From: Spirochaetaceae bacterium UBA1306
Lineage (GTDB): Bacteria; Spirochaetota; Spirochaetia; Treponematales; Rectinemataceae
NCBI GenBank assembly: GCA_002307245.1
Contig: DBTW01000115.1
Coordinates: 1 to 7,289, forward strand
Direction of reading: 5' to 3'
Length of the DNA stretch: 7,289 nt
Positions 1-6,610 of the stretch are shown one piece after another; position 1 is the first letter of the stretch, and the number at the start of each line of letters is the position of its first letter. A model generated the notes under the pieces. That model ran no database searches and was not told the DNA's origin. It saw only the letters and a list, made by a program, of their open reading frames with translations. The position numbers and the translations under genes are program-made.

Positions 1-51
1 GAGTAGTTCGGCCGCAACTACCACCGCGCCCTCTTCGAAAGCACGAAGAAC

Positions 52-693
52 ATGGGCGACACGACCTTCCCCATGATGGAGAACTCGCTCATCATGGCCC
101 TCGGCATCTCGCTCGGCAAGATCGCCGTCTCCCTGCTGGCCGCCTTCGCCATAGTCTTCTTCGACTTCAGGCTGCGCAAGCTCTGCTTCTGGAGCATCTT
201 CATCACCCTCATGCTCCCGGTCGAGGTGCGCATCATGCCCACCTACAAGGTCATCTCGGACCTCCGCATGCTGAACAGCTACGCCGGGCTGATCCTCCCC
301 ATGGTCGTATCGGCGACGGCCGTGTTCCTCTTCCGCCAGTTCTACCTCTCGGTCCCGAGGGAGATCGCGGAGGCATCCCAGATCGACGGCGCGAGCCCCA
401 TGGCCTTCTTCGGAAAGATCCTCATCCCCATGACCCGAACGCCGATCGCCGCGATGTTCGTCATCCAGTTCATCTACGGCTGGAACCAATACCTCTGGCC
501 CCTTCTCATCACGACCAAGGAGAAGTACTATACCCTCCTTATCGGCATCAACCGGATGCTCGTCGGCGGCGACTCGGTGGTGGAGTGGCAGATCGTGATG
601 GCGACCACCCTCCTCGCGATGCTCCCGCCCGTCATCGTGGTCATCCTCATGCAGAGGCAATTCGTGGCCGGCATGACCGATACGGAGAAATAG
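52..693 (+). CDS. ugpE: Glycerol-3-phosphate ABC transporter permease UgpE, apparently N-terminally truncated
   Basis: Inner-membrane permease of the UgpABCE importer, which takes up sn-glycerol-3-phosphate and glycerophosphodiesters. It would pair with UgpA, binding protein UgpB and ATPase UgpC, none of which is in the window. The 213-residue product closely resembles E. coli UgpE from recall: FWSIFITLMLPVEVRI (46-61), SYAGL (76-80), FLFRQF (92-97), IYGWNQYLWPLL (141-152) and a C-terminus ending in TEK. The EAA loop that contacts the ATPase is at about 104-126 (EIAEASQIDGA then IP). E. coli UgpE is about 281 residues, so some 68 N-terminal residues, including the first membrane helix, are missing. 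ATG 52 is the first start after an in-frame TAG at 4-6, but codons 7-51 (FGRNYHRALFESTKN) look like UgpE sequence too. It may therefore be a nonsense-broken gene or an error at the sequence edge. Family assignment is firm; the start and functionality are doubtful. Confidence 0.85.
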   Translation: MGDTTFPMMENSLIMALGISLGKIAVSLLAAFAIVFFDFRLRKLCFWSIFITLMLPVEVRIMPTYKVISDLRMLNSYAGLILPMVVSATAVFLFRQFYLSVPREIAEASQIDGASPMAFFGKILIPMTRTPIAAMFVIQFIYGWNQYLWPLLITTKEKYYTLLIGINRMLVGGDSVVEWQIVMATTLLAMLPPVIVVILMQRQFVAGMTDTEK

Positions 694-694
694 G

Positions 695-699
695 GGGAG
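695..699 (+). promoter_or_regulatory. Shine-Dalgarno of the DUF4359-like gene
   Basis: GGGAG 5 bases before the ATG at 705. It decides the start, since the frame stays open upstream into ugpE. Confidence 0.6.
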
Positions 700-704
700 A
701 TTCC

Positions 705-1001
705 ATGGCGAAATCGAAGGGCGGCCTTACGGCCTTGATAGTCATCATCGCGGCGATCGCCTTGCTGTACGTCCTCAACCCCAGCACGGAGGATTTCCAG
801 GCCTGGCGGGCCACGCAGGCGAGCGGCCAGGGCTCGGGCGAATCAGGCGGCCTCGCCGGCGTCTTCAAGAAGGGGGCCGGCGCTGTGGTTGGCGCCATAT
901 CGGGCCTCTACCAGCGCAAGGACTACGTCCTCTGCTCGACCTATTCCCTGGGCGGGGACCTCTACCTCGGGGCGGCGCGCCTCTTCTTCAAGCTCAAGTA
1001 G
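705..1001 (+). CDS. Small membrane-anchored protein, DUF4359-like
   Basis: A 98-residue protein of unknown function. One hydrophobic helix at about residues 8-24 follows a basic N-terminus (MAKSK). Next comes NPSTEDFQAW (25-34), a flexible Gly/Ser-rich stretch (40-50), a Gly/Ala-rich amphipathic segment (50-67), then YQRKDYVLCSTYSL and DLYLGAARLFF. The asparagine-proline-serine motif right after the helix and the C-terminal 'RKDYVLxSxY...YLG' pattern are what I recall of DUF4359 proteins; a profile search would settle this. The ATG at 705 is preferred over upstream starts in the same frame because GGGAG (695-699) lies 5 bases before it and the longer version would overlap ugpE. It lies 11 bases after ugpE and 15 bases before the ubiD-like gene, so it is probably co-transcribed with both. 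No function is inferred. Confidence 0.75.
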   Translation: MAKSKGGLTALIVIIAAIALLYVLNPSTEDFQAWRATQASGQGSGESGGLAGVFKKGAGAVVGAISGLYQRKDYVLCSTYSLGGDLYLGAARLFFKLK

Positions 1002-1003
1002 GC

Positions 1004-1009
1004 GGAGGG
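1004..1009 (+). promoter_or_regulatory. Shine-Dalgarno supporting the GTG start of ubiD
   Basis: GGAGGG 7 bases before GTG 1017, in the 15-base gap after the DUF4359-like gene. It supports use of the non-ATG start. Confidence 0.6.
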
Positions 1010-1016
1010 CCGAGCC

Positions 1017-2474
1017 GTGGCGTACAAGGGCCTGGGCGACTTCGTCGCGGCCATCGAGGCGAGGGGCGAGCTCCGGCGCATCAAGGCCGAGGTCGACCCG
1101 GAGCTCGAGATCGCCGAGATAGCCGACCGCGTGATGCGGGCCGGAGGGCCCGCCCTCCTGTTCGAGCGCGTCAAGGGCTCGGCCTACCCGCTGCTGATCA
1201 ACGCGATGGGCAGCGAGTCGCGCATGGCCCTGGCGCTCGGCGCGAAGACCTTGGACGAGAAGGCAGCCGGCATCGAGGGCCTCCTAGCCTGGGCCTTCGA
1301 GCAGGCCCGCGACCCCTCGCTCCTCGCCTCGGTGCCAAGCGCCCTTCCCAAGCTGCCGGCCTTCCTCTCCCTCCTGCCCAAGCGCGTCGCGCGACCGCCC
1401 TGTCGGGAGATAAGCTCCGACGCCGAGGGCTTCTCAAGCCTGCCTGTCCTCAAGTGCTGGCCCAAGGACGGAGGCCGCTTCCTCACCCTTCCGGTAGTCT
1501 GCACGCGCGACCCCGAGACCGGGCAGCAGAACCTGGGCATGTACCGCATGCAGGTCTACGACGACCGCAGCGCGGGAATGCACTGGCATGTCCACAAGGA
1601 CGGCGCGCGCATCTTCGACAAGTACGCCTCGCGCGGCGAGCGCATGCCCGTCGCGGTATCCCTTGGTTCCGACCCCGCCGTCACCTACGCGGCATCGGCC
1701 CCCCTGCCCGAGGGGATCTGGGAGATGATCTTCGCCGGCTACCTGCGCGGCAAGGGTGCTCTCGTCTGCAAGGCTACCTTGAGCGACATCGACGTGCCCG
1801 CCGACGCCGAGTTCGTCCTCGAGGGCTACGTCGACCCCGAGGAGCGCAGGGTCGAGGGGCCCTTCGGAGACCATACTGGCTTCTATTCCCTGGAGGACGA
1901 GTATCCAGTGTTCCACCTCCAGCGCATAACGCGCCGCAGGTCGCCGATCTACCCCGCCACCGTCGTCGGCATCCCGCCCAAGGAGGACTGCTGGATGGCC
2001 CGGGCCACGGAGCGGCTCTTCCTGCCCTTCCTCAAGCGGCTTCTCCCGGAGATAGTCGACCTCTCCATGCCCCTGGAGGGCGTCTTCCACGACTGCGTCA
2101 TCGTCTCCATCCGCAAGCGTTACGCGGGCCAAGCCCGCAAGGTGATGAACTTCATCTGGGGCATGGGCCAGATGATGTACGCGAAGCTCATCGTCGTGGT
2201 CGACGAGGAGGTGAGGCCGAGCGACTACTCGGCCGTCGCCTGGAAGGCCTTCAACAACATCGACGCCTCCCGCGACCTGGTCCTTTCCGAGGGGCCGCTC
2301 GACGCCCTGGACCACTCCTCGCCGCAACAGCGCTACGGGACGCGCCTGGGAGTCGACGCGACGCGCAAATTCCCCGAGGAGGGGCATGGCCGCCCCTGGC
2401 CCGAGGCCCTGAGTATGGACGATCGCATAACGCGCCTGGTTGACGGTCGCTGGCGCGAGTATGGCCTCGACTGA
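1017..2474 (+). CDS. ubiD: UbiD-family decarboxylase, probable menaquinone-pathway type (MqnL-like)
   Basis: Cytoplasmic prenylated-FMN-dependent non-oxidative decarboxylase, 485 residues, a normal length for UbiD/SCO4490-type proteins. The hallmark block LPVLKCWPKDGGRF (142-155) is followed by NLGMYRMQV and GMHWHVHKDGA (187-197). By alignment from memory with fungal Fdc1, N172 and H193 (or H191) with E236 would bind the cofactor/metal. R177, E280 and D285 (EGPFGD) would form the Arg-Glu-acid catalytic set; N172-R177 and E280-D285 keep the family's five-residue spacings, and Asp at the last site is usual in UbiD. Start GTG 1017 is supported by GGAGGG (1004-1009), 7 bases upstream. Its 3' end overlaps the prenyltransferase gene by 14 bases. 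The adjacent ubiX would supply the cofactor. Order ubiD-ubiA-ubiX favours removal of the carboxylate from prenylated dihydroxynaphthoate; an aromatic-acid decarboxylase is the alternative. Confidence 0.92.
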   Translation: MAYKGLGDFVAAIEARGELRRIKAEVDPELEIAEIADRVMRAGGPALLFERVKGSAYPLLINAMGSESRMALALGAKTLDEKAAGIEGLLAWAFEQARDPSLLASVPSALPKLPAFLSLLPKRVARPPCREISSDAEGFSSLPVLKCWPKDGGRFLTLPVVCTRDPETGQQNLGMYRMQVYDDRSAGMHWHVHKDGARIFDKYASRGERMPVAVSLGSDPAVTYAASAPLPEGIWEMIFAGYLRGKGALVCKATLSDIDVPADAEFVLEGYVDPEERRVEGPFGDHTGFYSLEDEYPVFHLQRITRRRSPIYPATVVGIPPKEDCWMARATERLFLPFLKRLLPEIVDLSMPLEGVFHDCVIVSIRKRYAGQARKVMNFIWGMGQMMYAKLIVVVDEEVRPSDYSAVAWKAFNNIDASRDLVLSEGPLDALDHSSPQQRYGTRLGVDATRKFPEEGHGRPWPEALSMDDRITRLVDGRWREYGLD

Positions 2475-3360
2475 AGTCCCCGCGCCGGCCGCGGCGCCGC
2501 GACCGAACAAGGCGCGCCTGATCGGCGAGGCCGTAATATTCCGCCACAGTCTCTTCTCGCTGCCCTTCGCCCTGGCCGCCGTCCTGCTCGAGACCGGCGG
2601 CGCCCCGAGCGCCTGGAAGCTCGCCTGGATCGTCGTCGCTGTCCTGGCCGGGCGCAACGCGGCCAATGCCATCAACCGCCTCGTCGACCGGGACATCGAC
2701 GCGGCCAATCCCCGGACGGCCTCGCGCCACCTTCCATCGGGCAGGCTCGCCGCCCGCGAGCTCCGGCTCTTCACGGCCGCGGCCTTGGCCCTCCTCGTCT
2801 TGGCCGCCGCGATGCTGGGCTGGATATGCGTCGCCGTCCTGCCGATCGCCGGCATCGCGATCTTCGGCTACTCCTACACCAAGCGCTTCACCTGGCTCTG
2901 CCATTACTGGCTCGGCGCCACCTGCGCCATCGCGACGATGGGCTCGTTCATAGCTCTCTCCGGAAGGGTTTTCGAGCTCCGCTACTTCGCCCTCTCCGCC
3001 GCCGTAGCCCTCTGGGTTGCCGGCTTCGACATCCTCTACGCCCTCCAGGACATCGAGATCGACCGCGCCCAGGGCCTGCGCTCGGTGCCCGCGCGCTTCG
3101 GGGCGGCTTGGGCCCGCGCCATCGCGGCGGCCTCCCAGCTCGGTACCATAGCCCTCCTCGCGGCCGTGCCCCTGTTCTGGCCCCGCGTCGGGACGGCCTA
3201 CCTCGCGATAGCCGGCATCGCCGCGGCCCTACTCGCCGCCGAGCACATCGTGGCCCTGGGAGGCACGGAGCGGCATATCCGCATCGCGGCCTACGGCATC
3301 AACGAAATCGTGCCGCTGGTCGTGCTCGCGGCAGTCGCCGTCGACCTCTACCTCGTTTAG
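2461..3360 (+). CDS. mqnP: UbiA-family polyprenyltransferase, probable MqnP
   Basis: Integral membrane aromatic prenyltransferase, 299 residues, that would join a polyprenyl diphosphate to an aromatic acid head group. The first Asp-rich motif is at 72-80 (NRLVDRDID, with N72, D76 and D80), continuing into NPRTASRHLPSG (83-94). YSYTKRF (138-143 region) and the second motif GFDILYALQDIEIDR (188-202; D197, D201) followed by GLRSVPARFG complete the family pattern. These motifs and FRHSLFSLPFAL near the N-terminus match the 'UbiA_other'/MqnP subgroup better than the ubiquinone UbiA. About eight or nine hydrophobic helices are visible between residues 30 and 297. ATG 2461 overlaps the end of ubiD by 14 bases, suggesting translational coupling; no clear Shine-Dalgarno is seen, and TTG 2440 is a less likely start. 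The subgroup call is from memory; a 4-hydroxybenzoate substrate cannot be excluded. Confidence 0.88.
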   Translation: MASTEVPAPAAAPRPNKARLIGEAVIFRHSLFSLPFALAAVLLETGGAPSAWKLAWIVVAVLAGRNAANAINRLVDRDIDAANPRTASRHLPSGRLAARELRLFTAAALALLVLAAAMLGWICVAVLPIAGIAIFGYSYTKRFTWLCHYWLGATCAIATMGSFIALSGRVFELRYFALSAAVALWVAGFDILYALQDIEIDRAQGLRSVPARFGAAWARAIAAASQLGTIALLAAVPLFWPRVGTAYLAIAGIAAALLAAEHIVALGGTERHIRIAAYGINEIVPLVVLAAVAVDLYLV

Positions 3361-3369
3361 CCGTATACT
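3341..3369 (+). promoter_or_regulatory. Candidate internal promoter giving a leaderless ubiX transcript
   Basis: TCGACC (3341-3346; 4 of 6 to TTGACA), a 17-base spacer, then TATACT (3364-3369; 5 of 6 to TATAAT). A start 7 bases after the -10 falls at 3376, the A of the ubiX ATG. The box stands out in a very GC-rich region, and ubiX has no Shine-Dalgarno. The geometry is seen directly; function is inferred. Confidence 0.35.
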
Positions 3370-3375
3370 ACCCGC

Positions 3376-3972
3376 ATGCCCCGCTACCTCGTCTGCATGA
3401 CCGGCGCCTCGGGCGCTGTCTACGGCATCAGGCTGCTCCGCGCTCTCGCGGACCCCTTCGGCCCCTGCCCCGGCGCCGAGCTGCATTTCGTCGCCACGGA
3501 ATGGGCCCGACGGGTGATCCTCGAGGAGACCGGCCGCCCGGCCCCGGGCCATATCGAGGCCCTCGGCGCCGGCCGGGTCGAAGTCCACGAGCCGGAGGAC
3601 CTCGCCTCCCCCCTCTCGTCGGGCTCCTTCAGGATGGACGCCTGCGTCGTCATCCCCTGTTCCATGGGCACGGTCGGCGCGATCGCCGCCGGCGTCACGT
3701 CCAACTTGGTTCAGCGCGCGGGCGCCGTGGCCCTCAAGGAAGGCTGGCCCCTCGTCCTGGTGCCCAGGGAGAGCCCGCTCTCCCTCGTCTCCCTTCGCGC
3801 CCTCGCGGCGCTCAAAGAGGCGGGGGCGACGATACTGCCGGCCAGTCCCGGATTCTACGCGAGACCCTCGAGCATCGAGGAGCTCGTCGACCAGATAGTC
3901 GCCCGGGTGCTCGACTCCCTCGGCCTAGCGATGCCGGGAGCGAAGAGATGGGCGGATGGAGGAGAAGAATGA
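3376..3972 (+). CDS. ubiX: Flavin prenyltransferase UbiX (MqnM-like)
   Basis: Soluble cytoplasmic enzyme that prenylates FMN with dimethylallyl phosphate to give prenylated FMN, the cofactor of UbiD. The 198-residue length is typical. Visible motifs are the flavin-binding MTGASGAVYG (8-17), SSGSF (81-85), IPCSMGTVGAIAAGVTSNLVQRA (93-115, the most conserved block), LKEGWPLVLVPRESPL (120-135; K121, R131 and E132 correspond to active-site residues in characterised UbiX) and PASPGFYARPSSIEELVDQIVARVLD (155-180; Y161). It starts 15 bases after the prenyltransferase stop without a purine-rich ribosome site; the candidate promoter just upstream would make its mRNA leaderless. Its stop overlaps the next start as ATGA (3969-3972), so it is translationally coupled to the ABC transporter genes. 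The family is certain; its service to the neighbouring UbiD is inferred from adjacency. Confidence 0.93.
   Translation: MPRYLVCMTGASGAVYGIRLLRALADPFGPCPGAELHFVATEWARRVILEETGRPAPGHIEALGAGRVEVHEPEDLASPLSSGSFRMDACVVIPCSMGTVGAIAAGVTSNLVQRAGAVALKEGWPLVLVPRESPLSLVSLRALAALKEAGATILPASPGFYARPSSIEELVDQIVARVLDSLGLAMPGAKRWADGGEE
3958..3964 (+). promoter_or_regulatory. Strong Shine-Dalgarno of the binding-protein gene
   Basis: GGAGGAG ends 4 bases before ATG 3969, inside the 3' end of ubiX. It fixes the start within a frame that is open far upstream, and it suggests the binding protein is made in excess over its neighbours. Confidence 0.7.
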
Positions 3973-4919
3973 ACAAGGGGAAAAGGACCTTAGCGGCCAT
4001 CGTCGCCGCGGTCGTCGCCGCGGCTTCGCCGTCCGCCTTCGCGGCCCCGGCGAGCGCGACCCTGAGGATCGGCGTCCTCCCCGACGCCGATTCCCTGCCC
4101 ATCCTCGCCGCGGGGGAGGAAGGCTGCTTCGCCGCCGAAGGCGTCGACGTGGCGACCGTATCCTTCAAGACCGCGGTCGAGCGAGACGCGGCCCTGCAGG
4201 CGGGCGCGATAGACGGCGCGGTCTCCGACCTCCTGGCCGTGGCCCTCTCGGCCCAGGGAGGCTTCGATATCAGGGCCACGAGCCTCACCGACGGCCGCTA
4301 CGGCCTGGTCGCCGCGCCTAATTCGAGCATAGCGTCGCTCGCCGGCCTCGCGGGCGTGCCGGTCGGAATCTCCAGCAACACTATCATACAGTACGCCTCC
4401 GAGACCATGATTCGAGGCGCTGGCGTGAGCAAGGAGAAGCTGCGCTCCCTGGCCGTGCCAAAAATTCAGCTGCGCATGGAGCTCCTCCTCGCGGGCCAGC
4501 TCGAGGCAGCCTGCCTGCCCGAGCCCCTCCTCTCCGTCGCGACGGCGAAGGGCGCCCGGCTCCTCGCCGCCAGCGACGACGCGGGGCTCCACGCGGGGGT
4601 GATCGCCTTCTCGAAAGCCGCCCTGGACTCGCGCCTGCCCGACATAGCGGCCTTCTATCGGGGCTATTGGCGGGCGGCCCGGGCCATCGACGCGAAGCCC
4701 GATGCCTACCGCGGCTTCCTCGTCGAGAAGGCGGGCTTCCCCGCGGAAGTCCGCGACGCCTTCCGCTTCGTGAACTACCGGCAACCCAGGCTGCCATCGC
4801 AGGACGATGTGGCTTCCGTCGTCTCCTGGTTGATGGAGAAGGGCCTCCTGGCCCAGGAGCCCTCGCCCGCGGCCCTCGTCGACGGGAGGCCCCTGGCGAT
4901 GGCCGCCTCGGGATGGTGA
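3969..4919 (+). CDS. ABC transporter periplasmic substrate-binding protein, NMT1/SsuA-like
   Basis: Solute-binding subunit of the importer encoded with the next two genes, 316 residues. A classical signal peptide (basic MNKGKR, hydrophobic core 8-19, likely cut after AFA at 23-25) has no lipobox cysteine, so the mature protein should be free in the periplasm. The mature part starts LRIGVLPDADSLPILAAGEEGCF (32-54) and goes on with the small-residue 'LQAGAIDGAVSDLLAVAL' pattern typical of the nitrate/sulfonate/taurine and thiamine-precursor (NMT1/THI5) type II binding fold. MqnA and MqnD of the futalosine pathway share this general fold, but I see no reason to call this an enzyme, since it is exported and sits with an ATPase and permease. 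It overlaps ubiX by 4 bases and the ATPase by 7. The ligand is unknown: a menaquinone head-group precursor is inferred from neighbours, with riboflavin, a pyrimidine or an aromatic acid as alternatives. Confidence 0.85.
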   Translation: MNKGKRTLAAIVAAVVAAASPSAFAAPASATLRIGVLPDADSLPILAAGEEGCFAAEGVDVATVSFKTAVERDAALQAGAIDGAVSDLLAVALSAQGGFDIRATSLTDGRYGLVAAPNSSIASLAGLAGVPVGISSNTIIQYASETMIRGAGVSKEKLRSLAVPKIQLRMELLLAGQLEAACLPEPLLSVATAKGARLLAASDDAGLHAGVIAFSKAALDSRLPDIAAFYRGYWRAARAIDAKPDAYRGFLVEKAGFPAEVRDAFRFVNYRQPRLPSQDDVASVVSWLMEKGLLAQEPSPAALVDGRPLAMAASGW

Positions 4920-5716
4920 GGCTCTCCGGCCTCGGCCTCGATTACCCGGCCCCATCGGGCCTGCTCGGGCTCGGGTCCACGGACGGAGTGAGCGCCTTCG
5001 AGGACGTCGAGGTCGAGCTGCCCCCAGGCTCCATCGTGGCAATCGTGGGCCCCTCGGGCTGCGGCAAGACCAGCCTCGTGCGCGTAGTCGCCGGACTCCG
5101 CGAGCCCTCCAGAGGCGTCGTCTCCTTCGGAGACGGCACGGCGAGGCGGCCGAGGACGGCCGTGATCTTCCAGGACTTCGGCCTCCTGCCCTGGAAGACC
5201 GTTTCGGCCAACGCGGAGCTGCCCCTGCTCATCGCCGGCATGCGCGGGCGCGAGCGGCGCGCGGCGGTCGCGCCCGTCCTCGAGGAGCTGGGCCTCTCGG
5301 ACTTCGCGCGCTTCTACCCGGGGCGCCTCTCGGGCGGGATGAGGCAACGCGTGGCCCTGGCCCGAGCCCTCGTGCAGGAACCCGAGCTCCTCCTCATGGA
5401 CGAACCCTTCTCGAGCCTCGACGCCCTTACCCGCGAGTCCATGCAGGAGACCCTGCTCGAGCTTCAGAGGAGGAGGGGCGCCACCGTTCTCCTCGTCACC
5501 CACTCGATCGAGGAAGCAGCCTACCTGGCCGACCGGGTCTACGCGATGCGAGGCAGGAACCCCGGCCGGATAGCGGCCGAGATCAGGGCGCCCGAAGGCA
5601 GCCCGGCGGCGAAGGCCCGGGGGCCGGGCTTCCGCGCGACGCCCGCCTTCCTGGCCTACATGAGCTCGATACGGCGCGCCCTGGAGCCGGATAGCGGCCC
5701 CGAGGGCTTGTCATGA
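4913..5716 (+). CDS. ABC transporter ATP-binding protein, SsuB/TauB-type
   Basis: Cytoplasmic ATPase subunit that powers the importer, 267 residues. All motifs are intact: Walker A GPSGCGKTS (46-54), Q-loop FQDFGLLPWKTV (86-97, Q87), signature LSGGMRQR (139-146), Walker B LLLMDEP (159-165, catalytic E164), D-loop SSLD (167-170) and H-loop H197. 'FQDFGLLPWKTVSAN' is characteristic of the nitrate/sulfonate/taurine group, matching the type of binding protein and permease beside it. The C-terminus past residue 220 is a Pro/Ala/Gly-rich tail with no recognised regulatory domain. ATG 4913 overlaps the binding-protein stop by 7 bases; GTG 4916 is a possible alternative start one codon later. It is joined to the permease by an ATGA overlap (5713-5716). 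Function as an import ATPase is firm; the substrate is not readable from it. Confidence 0.93.
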   Translation: MVRLSGLGLDYPAPSGLLGLGSTDGVSAFEDVEVELPPGSIVAIVGPSGCGKTSLVRVVAGLREPSRGVVSFGDGTARRPRTAVIFQDFGLLPWKTVSANAELPLLIAGMRGRERRAAVAPVLEELGLSDFARFYPGRLSGGMRQRVALARALVQEPELLLMDEPFSSLDALTRESMQETLLELQRRRGATVLLVTHSIEEAAYLADRVYAMRGRNPGRIAAEIRAPEGSPAAKARGPGFRATPAFLAYMSSIRRALEPDSGPEGLS

Positions 5717-6513
5717 CCAGGCTGCATCGCGCAACGCGTGGAGGCGCGAGCCGCGGGATCGCCCACGCGGCCGCCCGCGGACTCAGCGTCGCCCTCGCCC
5801 TGGCCGCCCTGGGAGCCGCCTGGGCCCTGACGGCGAAGCTCGTCGGCAGGCCCTTCCTGCCCTCGCCCGGCGCGGCGATCGCCAGGCTCGGGCGGCGCCT
5901 CGCGGACGGCAGCTTGGCCCTGCATCTGGGAGCCTCGGCGCGGAGGGTGGCCTTGGCCCTCGCCATCGCGGCCCCGATCGCAGTCCTCCTCGGCCTTGCG
6001 GCCGGGCGCTCGAGGCGCCTCGACGCCTTCGTCTCGCCCTTCGTCTACCTCCTACACCCCATCCCAAAGGTAGCCTTCCTCCCCGTGATCATGCTCTTCC
6101 TGGGCCTGGGCGACGCCGCCAAGGTCTTCCTCATCGGCCTCATCATCTTCGGCCAGATACTCGTCTCGGCCCGCGACGCGGCCAAGGCGGTCCCCGACGA
6201 GCTGATCGAGTCCGTCGTCTCGCTCGGAGCCGGCCGCCTGGATACCGCGCGCCATGTCGTGTTTCCCTATGCCCTGCCGGCCCTGCTCTCGGCCCTTCGC
6301 GTGGGCCTCGGGACCGCCGTGGCCGTGCTATTCATCGCCGAGAGCTTCGCCTCGGAAAGCGGCCTGGGTTGGTACATTGTCGATGCCTGGACTAGAGTCG
6401 ATTATCCCGATATGTATGCTGCGATACTGGCCCTGTCCCTCTTCGGCTTAGCCTGTTACCTCATCGTGGATGGCGCGGAAGCCTCTTTATGCCGCTGGCG
6501 GAAAAATACGTAA
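5713..6513 (+). CDS. ABC transporter permease, SsuC/TauC-type
   Basis: Inner-membrane subunit, 266 residues, presumably acting as a homodimer with the ATPase next to it. Hydrophobic helices are visible at about 23-41, 79-97, 121-150, 195-212 and 234-252. FLPSPGAAI (48-56) is the family motif after the first helix. The EAA coupling loop is at about 163-185 (ELIESVVSLGA with conserved G172, ending FPYALP). LHPIPKVAFLPVIMLFLGLG (114-133) and AESFASESGLGWYI (209-222) are also typical of nitrate/sulfonate/taurine permeases. The ATG overlaps the ATPase stop as ATGA. The last 50 sense codons (6361-6510) have 19 A/T-ending codons, including two TTA, against 8 in the preceding 50, so base composition begins to fall inside the gene. 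This is the last gene of the compact cluster. The substrate is inferred only from its neighbours. Confidence 0.92.
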   Translation: MTRLHRATRGGASRGIAHAAARGLSVALALAALGAAWALTAKLVGRPFLPSPGAAIARLGRRLADGSLALHLGASARRVALALAIAAPIAVLLGLAAGRSRRLDAFVSPFVYLLHPIPKVAFLPVIMLFLGLGDAAKVFLIGLIIFGQILVSARDAAKAVPDELIESVVSLGAGRLDTARHVVFPYALPALLSALRVGLGTAVAVLFIAESFASESGLGWYIVDAWTRVDYPDMYAAILALSLFGLACYLIVDGAEASLCRWRKNT

Positions 6514-6538
6514 TATTTCATCGAATAAACTGTAGAAT

Positions 6539-6556
6539 TATGGAAATATCTCCATA
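6539..6556. promoter_or_regulatory. 18-bp near-perfect palindrome, candidate operator
   Basis: TATGGAAATATCTCCATA reads the same on both strands except for one mismatched pair (6545/6550). It lies 69 bases before the lipoprotein start and just downstream of the -10-like TAGAAT, where a repressor could block initiation. It could also be a weak hairpin with a 6-bp stem. Symmetry is seen directly; the regulatory role is inferred. Confidence 0.35.
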
Positions 6557-6610
6557 TGAGCACTACCTTAACAATCCTGTGTTTACTCTTTTCAACACAA
6601 ATAAATCTAT

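Noticed and set aside
1..1001. TAG read as a sense codon in this organism
   Set aside because: Three genes in the window end normally at TAG where their family homology ends, so TAG acts as a stop.
1434..2855. Long open frame (473 codons) on the - strand opposite the ubiD-like and prenyltransferase genes
   Set aside because: Shadow of GC-rich coding sequence: it lies antisense to two genes with clear catalytic motifs, and its translation is Arg/Ala/Gly-rich without recognisable motifs.
2826..3968. Upstream extension of the binding-protein frame through the prenyltransferase and ubiX genes
   Set aside because: The extension is Arg/Pro/His-rich out-of-frame sequence. The Shine-Dalgarno at 3958-3964, the ATGA junction and the signal peptide all place the start at 3969.
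3990..5042. 350-codon open frame on the - strand opposite the binding-protein gene
   Set aside because: Low-complexity Arg/Gly-rich translation antisense to a well-supported gene; no start signal or family pattern.
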